DNA of 64,000 bases from Crotophaga sulcirostris. Taxonomy: Eukaryota > Chordata > Aves > Cuculiformes > Crotophagidae. The notes under the pieces were generated by a model. The model was not told the origin of the DNA, did not search any database, and worked only from the letters and a program-made list of their open reading frames with translations. Of the stretch, positions 62,040 through 64,000 are shown one piece after another. The first letter of the stretch is position 1, and the number at the start of each line of letters is the position of its first letter. The stretch covers positions 309,993 to 373,992 of the forward strand of contig VYZB01000190.1 in NCBI GenBank assembly GCA_013397455.1, read 5' to 3'. The position numbers and the translations under genes were made by a program.

Positions 62040-64000
62040 AGCCAAACACAACTCATTTGTCATCTTTCAGTTGCAACCCATCTGTGAGCGTGTAGGAAGG
62101 GGAGGGGGAGGAATTCACAGTCTTATCTGTCGGGGGATTAGCTTCACAAGAAGGACTGATTTTAAGTAATTCTGTGGTAGGAAAAAGCTCATTTGTTTCC
62201 ATTTATTGAAGGGCCTTTTTAGTATTGTACTTTCATGATCTTACCTAAATCTTAAGCAAAGTAGATAGAAAGGGGAAAAGAATAAAAATGTCATCCAATA
62301 TTCAAATTTTATTTTTATTGTTTGCATCATAACTTCATTACATTTTTTGTTTTCCTTATGAACCAAGAGGTGCATTTTAGTGGATATATTTATGTCTGGT
62401 ATTGTGATAACAATTTCTAAGTTGAAAAATTTGTTTTTCCATATTCTGTTTTTTGCATAAAACTCTTCTCTTGTCTCTGAAGACATAAATCCATAGGGCT
62501 GTAACCTAATAAAAGGCATCCTGGCTCTAGAAGCGTTGTGCATGTCAAAGTATAGACCAACATGATATAATCTCTAAACAGTGCAAATTACTTGCAACTT
62601 AGCCTCTTTCTTTTTAGAGATGTTGTTTCTATTCTACATTATCACTCAACTTCTTTTGTTGGTCCCAACCTAGAAGAAATGAAGAGGCAGAACAAAATCA
62701 TTTGATACAACCTGAATGAGAGTTAATATTTGTTAGAACTGCCTGAGAAAATAAAACCCCTATAAAGGACAAAACAAATATTTTATTTTCATGTTTGGGA
62801 TTTTACATGAAAATCAATGTAGGTGTGAGTCTTATTTGACTCTCAGTGAAGAATGTTGAGCCTATAGAAATGTTTCTTTCCCTCTGCTGTGTTGCAAGAG
62901 TTCCTGTATAACTCCATGTTAGTCAAGAACTAAGGCAACCTAGTAGTTTTGGAGAAGTGTAAAAGTACGTTATGGAACAGCTGAATTTGATGCTACATAA
63001 AATGCAATGTAACCTCACACAGAAACATTTAGTAAAAGCAACAGTTTTACTTACCAGCTCAGATTCAAAAGAGTTTGGAGGGTTTTTTTTTCCCTCTCAA
63101 TTCAAGAAAAGTAATTCTGTCAAATCTTTTGAAAAAACAAAGTAGGAAACTGAAACAAAAAAAGACCAAAGTTTTTGCATAAAATTATGAATGCAGAAAC
63201 ACACTGCAGAGTAGGAGCCCAGATCTAATTTTATTAATGAAGTTAAGGTGCAAAAATAATCAGAATTTTGTCAGCATTATCACAACACATGTGATGGAGA
63301 TAGTACTGGCCTTCAGATTGGAAATTAAAAAATGCAGTAATTATTTGAAGTAGGAAATCTAGACCTGTCTTTTACTCACACTTAGATATTTTGGAGACTT
63401 GCCCCCCCCTTTTTTTCCCTCCACTAAGAACATTCAGAAAATCTCTGCATGGCTACTCAGCTGGTTTTGCAAAGATCAAACTGTAGGTATTGCTGAAATG
63501 GATCTGAGGAAAATGATGTCTGATACAATCTTCAGAACATAATTATTTATTACAGAAAGATGTTACTTTATAACTGAAAATGCATATGAAGTCAATAGCT
63601 TCTGTTATTTGGGGAAAATACAAGAATATATGCCTGTATGACTAAGTATATGTCCATGTGTAAACAGTATAACCAAAATGATGCAAAGAGATCTGGTCAG
63701 TCTCTAACAATTTACCATTATGAAGTAATACAAATGATTTTTGTTTGGTTTTGTTTTTTTGATTTCTTTAAGAGTGGTCGTAGTATGGGGGTAGTGGGAA
63801 CAAGCTAGGAAAAAATTCAAATTCCTAATTATCATGTTTTTAGCAAAATCGTGAATATTTCAGTTCAGTCTCCCTTTCATTATAAATTAAAATCTGACAC
63901 TAAATTAGCCTAATTGATAAGCACATCAAATTATCCATACCAAAACCTACAAGTTCCAAATCAGAAAGTAAAATAATGAGGGTATTACTTTTGTAATGGT
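62040..64000. other. Non-coding stretch to the window end
   Basis: The part 62040-62180 has CpG-containing, balanced sequence (GAGCGTGTAGG, CTGTCGGGGGATTAGC, the latter with a GGATTA site) and might be a small conserved element. The rest is AT-rich without recognised genes or repeats. A C8T8 tract lies near 63401-63417. Confidence 0.5.

Noticed and set aside
1..64000. Endogenous retrovirus, CRISPR, operon or other novel multi-gene system
   Set aside because: No LTR pair, gag/pol/env-like frame, spaced direct-repeat array or run of adjacent genes was found on either strand.

Overview
This window looks like a piece of a bird genome. It is AT-rich by eye (roughly 36-38% G+C, not computed), poor in CpG and poor in repeats. 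Its recognisable interspersed repeats are nearly all CR1 LINEs whose 3' ends carry the ATTCTATG-type 8-bp repeat. There are also a few very old MIR-like and reptile/bird-type fragments. No Alu-like SINE, L1, bacterial gene, operon, rRNA, tRNA or CRISPR array was seen. Species and chromosome cannot be fixed by reading alone.

Layout. Most of the 64 kb reads as intergenic or intronic DNA. No complete gene can be built from it. Nearly all open frames are short and look like chance. A few minus-strand segments read like real exons. The best is a 59-codon 3'-terminal exon at 2754-2934 with an excellent splice acceptor. Others are a 161-codon open frame at 31152-31637 and a cluster of splice-flanked frames at 47045-48603 that includes a 40-codon terminal-exon candidate. 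None of the proteins was recognised, so no function is assigned.

Mobile DNA. There are four CR1 copies. Two are 3' fragments (3851-4061 minus, 25195-25280 plus). One is an old copy with a large internal gap (33661-34055, minus). One is a long copy of about 2.1 kb (49383-51520, minus) that still shows much of the reverse-transcriptase frame but is dead: it has frameshifts and stops, and the catalytic FADD box has become FAND. MIR-like fragments lie at 17300-17450 and 7190-7260, and old reptile/bird-type repeats at 13351-13431, 29484-29585, 38912-39035 and 51938-51995.

Possible regulatory DNA. Several gene-free blocks stand out from the AT-rich background in texture: balanced composition, retained CpGs, TAATTA homeodomain-type sites and E-boxes. 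The clearest are 54781-55115, 28590-28910, 26905-27140, 44040-44350 and 13780-14010. They resemble conserved non-coding enhancers of a developmental gene desert, but this is inferred from texture and needs an alignment. I found no convincing novel system; the most checkable leads are the candidate exons and these blocks.
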